Below are positions 5,172 through 6,124 of a DNA stretch of 6,124 nt, piece after piece. The notes beneath the pieces are model-generated. The model did not search any database and was not told the origin of the DNA. It saw only the letters and a program-made list of their open reading frames with translations. The translations under genes and the position numbers were made by a program. This DNA is from Streptococcus oralis (GTDB lineage: Bacteria > Bacillota > Bacilli > Lactobacillales > Streptococcaceae): the NCBI GenBank assembly GCA_905370255.1, contig CAJPKC010000078.1, positions 1-6,124 of the forward strand, in the 5' to 3' direction. The first letter of the stretch is position 1. The number at the start of each line of letters is the position of its first letter.

Positions 5172-6124
5172 ATGTACCCAGATGATAGTTTAACTTTGCA
5201 CACTGATTTGTATCAAATTAACATGATGCAAGTTTACTTCGACCAAGGCATTCATAACAAGAAAGCAGTTTTTGAAGTTTATTTCCGCCAACAACCTTTT
5301 AATAACGGTTATGCTGTTTTTGCAGGTTTGGAACGAATTGTGAACTACTTAGAAAACCTGCGCTTTTCTGATAGCGATATTGCTTATTTAGAGTCACTGG
5401 GTTATCATGGAGACTTTTTGGAATATCTCCGTAATCTCAAGCTAGAGTTGACCGTACGTTCTGATCAGGAAGGAGACTTGGTATTTGCCAATGAACCGAT
5501 TGTTCAAGTGGAGGGGCCTTTGGCTCAGTGTCAATTGGTTGAAACAGCCCTCTTGAACATCGTCAACTTTCAAACCTTGATTGCGACTAAGGCAGCTCGT
5601 ATTCGTTCAGTCATTGATGATGAACCTTTGATGGAATTCGGAACACGTCGTGCGCAAGAAATGGATGCAGCTATCTGGGGAACTCGTGCCGCTGTTATTG
5701 GTGGTGCCAATGGAACTAGTAATGTACGTGCAGGTAAGCTCTTTGGAATTCCGGTTTTAGGGACTCACGCCCATGCCTTGGTTCAAGTCTATGGGAATGA
5801 CTATCAGGCTTTCAAGGCTTATGCCTCAACTCACCGTGATTGTGTCTTTCTTGTAGATACTTATGATACTCTTCGTATCGGTGTTCCTGCTGCCATTCAG
5901 GTTGCAAGAGAATTAGGTGACAAGATTAACTTTAAGGGAGTTCGTATTGACTCTGGAGATATCGCCTATATTTCTAAAAAAGTTCGTCAACAACTGGACG
6001 AGGCAGGATTTACTGATGCTAAGATTTATGCATCCAATGACCTTGATGAAAATACCATCCTTAACCTCAAGATGCAAAAAGCTAAGATTGACGTCTGGGG
6101 TGTAGGTAATCAGCTCATTACAGC
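5172..6124 (+). CDS. pncB: Nicotinate phosphoribosyltransferase (3' end outside window)
   Basis: PncB joins nicotinate to phosphoribosyl pyrophosphate, with ATP hydrolysis, to make nicotinate mononucleotide. This is the first step of cytoplasmic NAD salvage and is important in streptococci, which generally lack de novo NAD synthesis. The first 317 residues are present of roughly 480-490. The N-terminus has the TDLYQINM signature (11-18). EFGTRRAQEMDAA (155-167) contributes to substrate binding. GGANGTSNV (177-185) precedes GTHAH (197-201), whose last His corresponds to the autophosphorylated residue of the family. RIDSGD (258-263) and ASNDLDE (287-293) are phosphate- and PRPP-site motifs. The frame is intact to the edge. 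ATG 5172 follows a purine-rich site (AAGAAGG, 5158-5164) by 7 bases. The gene has its own promoter and a leader hairpin. In this genus nadE commonly follows, but that would be outside the window. Confidence 0.97.
   Translation, partial: MYPDDSLTLHTDLYQINMMQVYFDQGIHNKKAVFEVYFRQQPFNNGYAVFAGLERIVNYLENLRFSDSDIAYLESLGYHGDFLEYLRNLKLELTVRSDQEGDLVFANEPIVQVEGPLAQCQLVETALLNIVNFQTLIATKAARIRSVIDDEPLMEFGTRRAQEMDAAIWGTRAAVIGGANGTSNVRAGKLFGIPVLGTHAHALVQVYGNDYQAFKAYASTHRDCVFLVDTYDTLRIGVPAAIQVARELGDKINFKGVRIDSGDIAYISKKVRQQLDEAGFTDAKIYASNDLDENTILNLKMQKAKIDVWGVGNQLIT

Noticed and set aside
5917..6105. Plus-strand open frame inside pncB
   Set aside because: It is out of frame with the intact, strongly recognisable PncB coding sequence.

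Overview
The window looks like ordinary chromosome from a low-GC Gram-positive coccus, most probably the Streptococcus mitis group (mitis, oralis or pneumoniae relatives). GreA, the C-terminal part of MltG and PncB read very much like the pneumococcal proteins as I remember them, and two promoters carry the extended -10 motif (TGnTATAAT) favoured in these bacteria. This assignment is by memory and pattern only; no search was run. All real genes are on the + strand.

Layout. Bases 11-1057 encode the extracytoplasmic catalytic part of the peptidoglycan endolytic transglycosylase MltG. Its upstream part is outside the window or lost: stops close all three forward frames within the first 20 bases, and those bases form an 18-bp near-palindrome. 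A hairpin overlaps the mltG stop codon, followed by greA (1132-1614, transcript-cleavage factor). A second, compound hairpin containing a catabolite-repression-like (cre-like) core separates greA from a 457-residue APC-family amino-acid permease (1694-3067) resembling the CycA/AapA branch. A canonical terminator (3073-3104) ends that block.

A near-perfect sigma-70/SigA promoter (TTGACA, 17 bp, TATAAT) then drives a two-gene unit, a GNAT acetyltransferase (3168-3578) and a HAD-superfamily phosphatase of the YihX-like type (3631-4224), closed by a UUCG-loop terminator. Next comes a compact regulator/membrane-protein pair: a 69-residue XRE-family HTH protein (GTG start) overlapping by 11 bases a four-TM small membrane protein. 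Its promoter carries a 27-bp imperfect palindrome that is a plausible operator for self-regulation. Finally pncB (nicotinate phosphoribosyltransferase, NAD salvage) starts at 5172 behind its own extended -10 promoter and runs off the right edge.

The genes are not one pathway. They are cell-wall synthesis, transcription fidelity, amino-acid uptake, two small enzymes, a self-contained regulator/membrane module and NAD salvage, separated by terminators and promoters. I see no mobile element, CRISPR array, rRNA or tRNA, and no clear new system. The points best worth a second look are the left edge of mltG, the operator-like palindrome with its coupled regulator/membrane pair, the cre-like hairpin before the permease, and the pncB leader hairpin. 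No stretch longer than about 110 bases lacks a gene.
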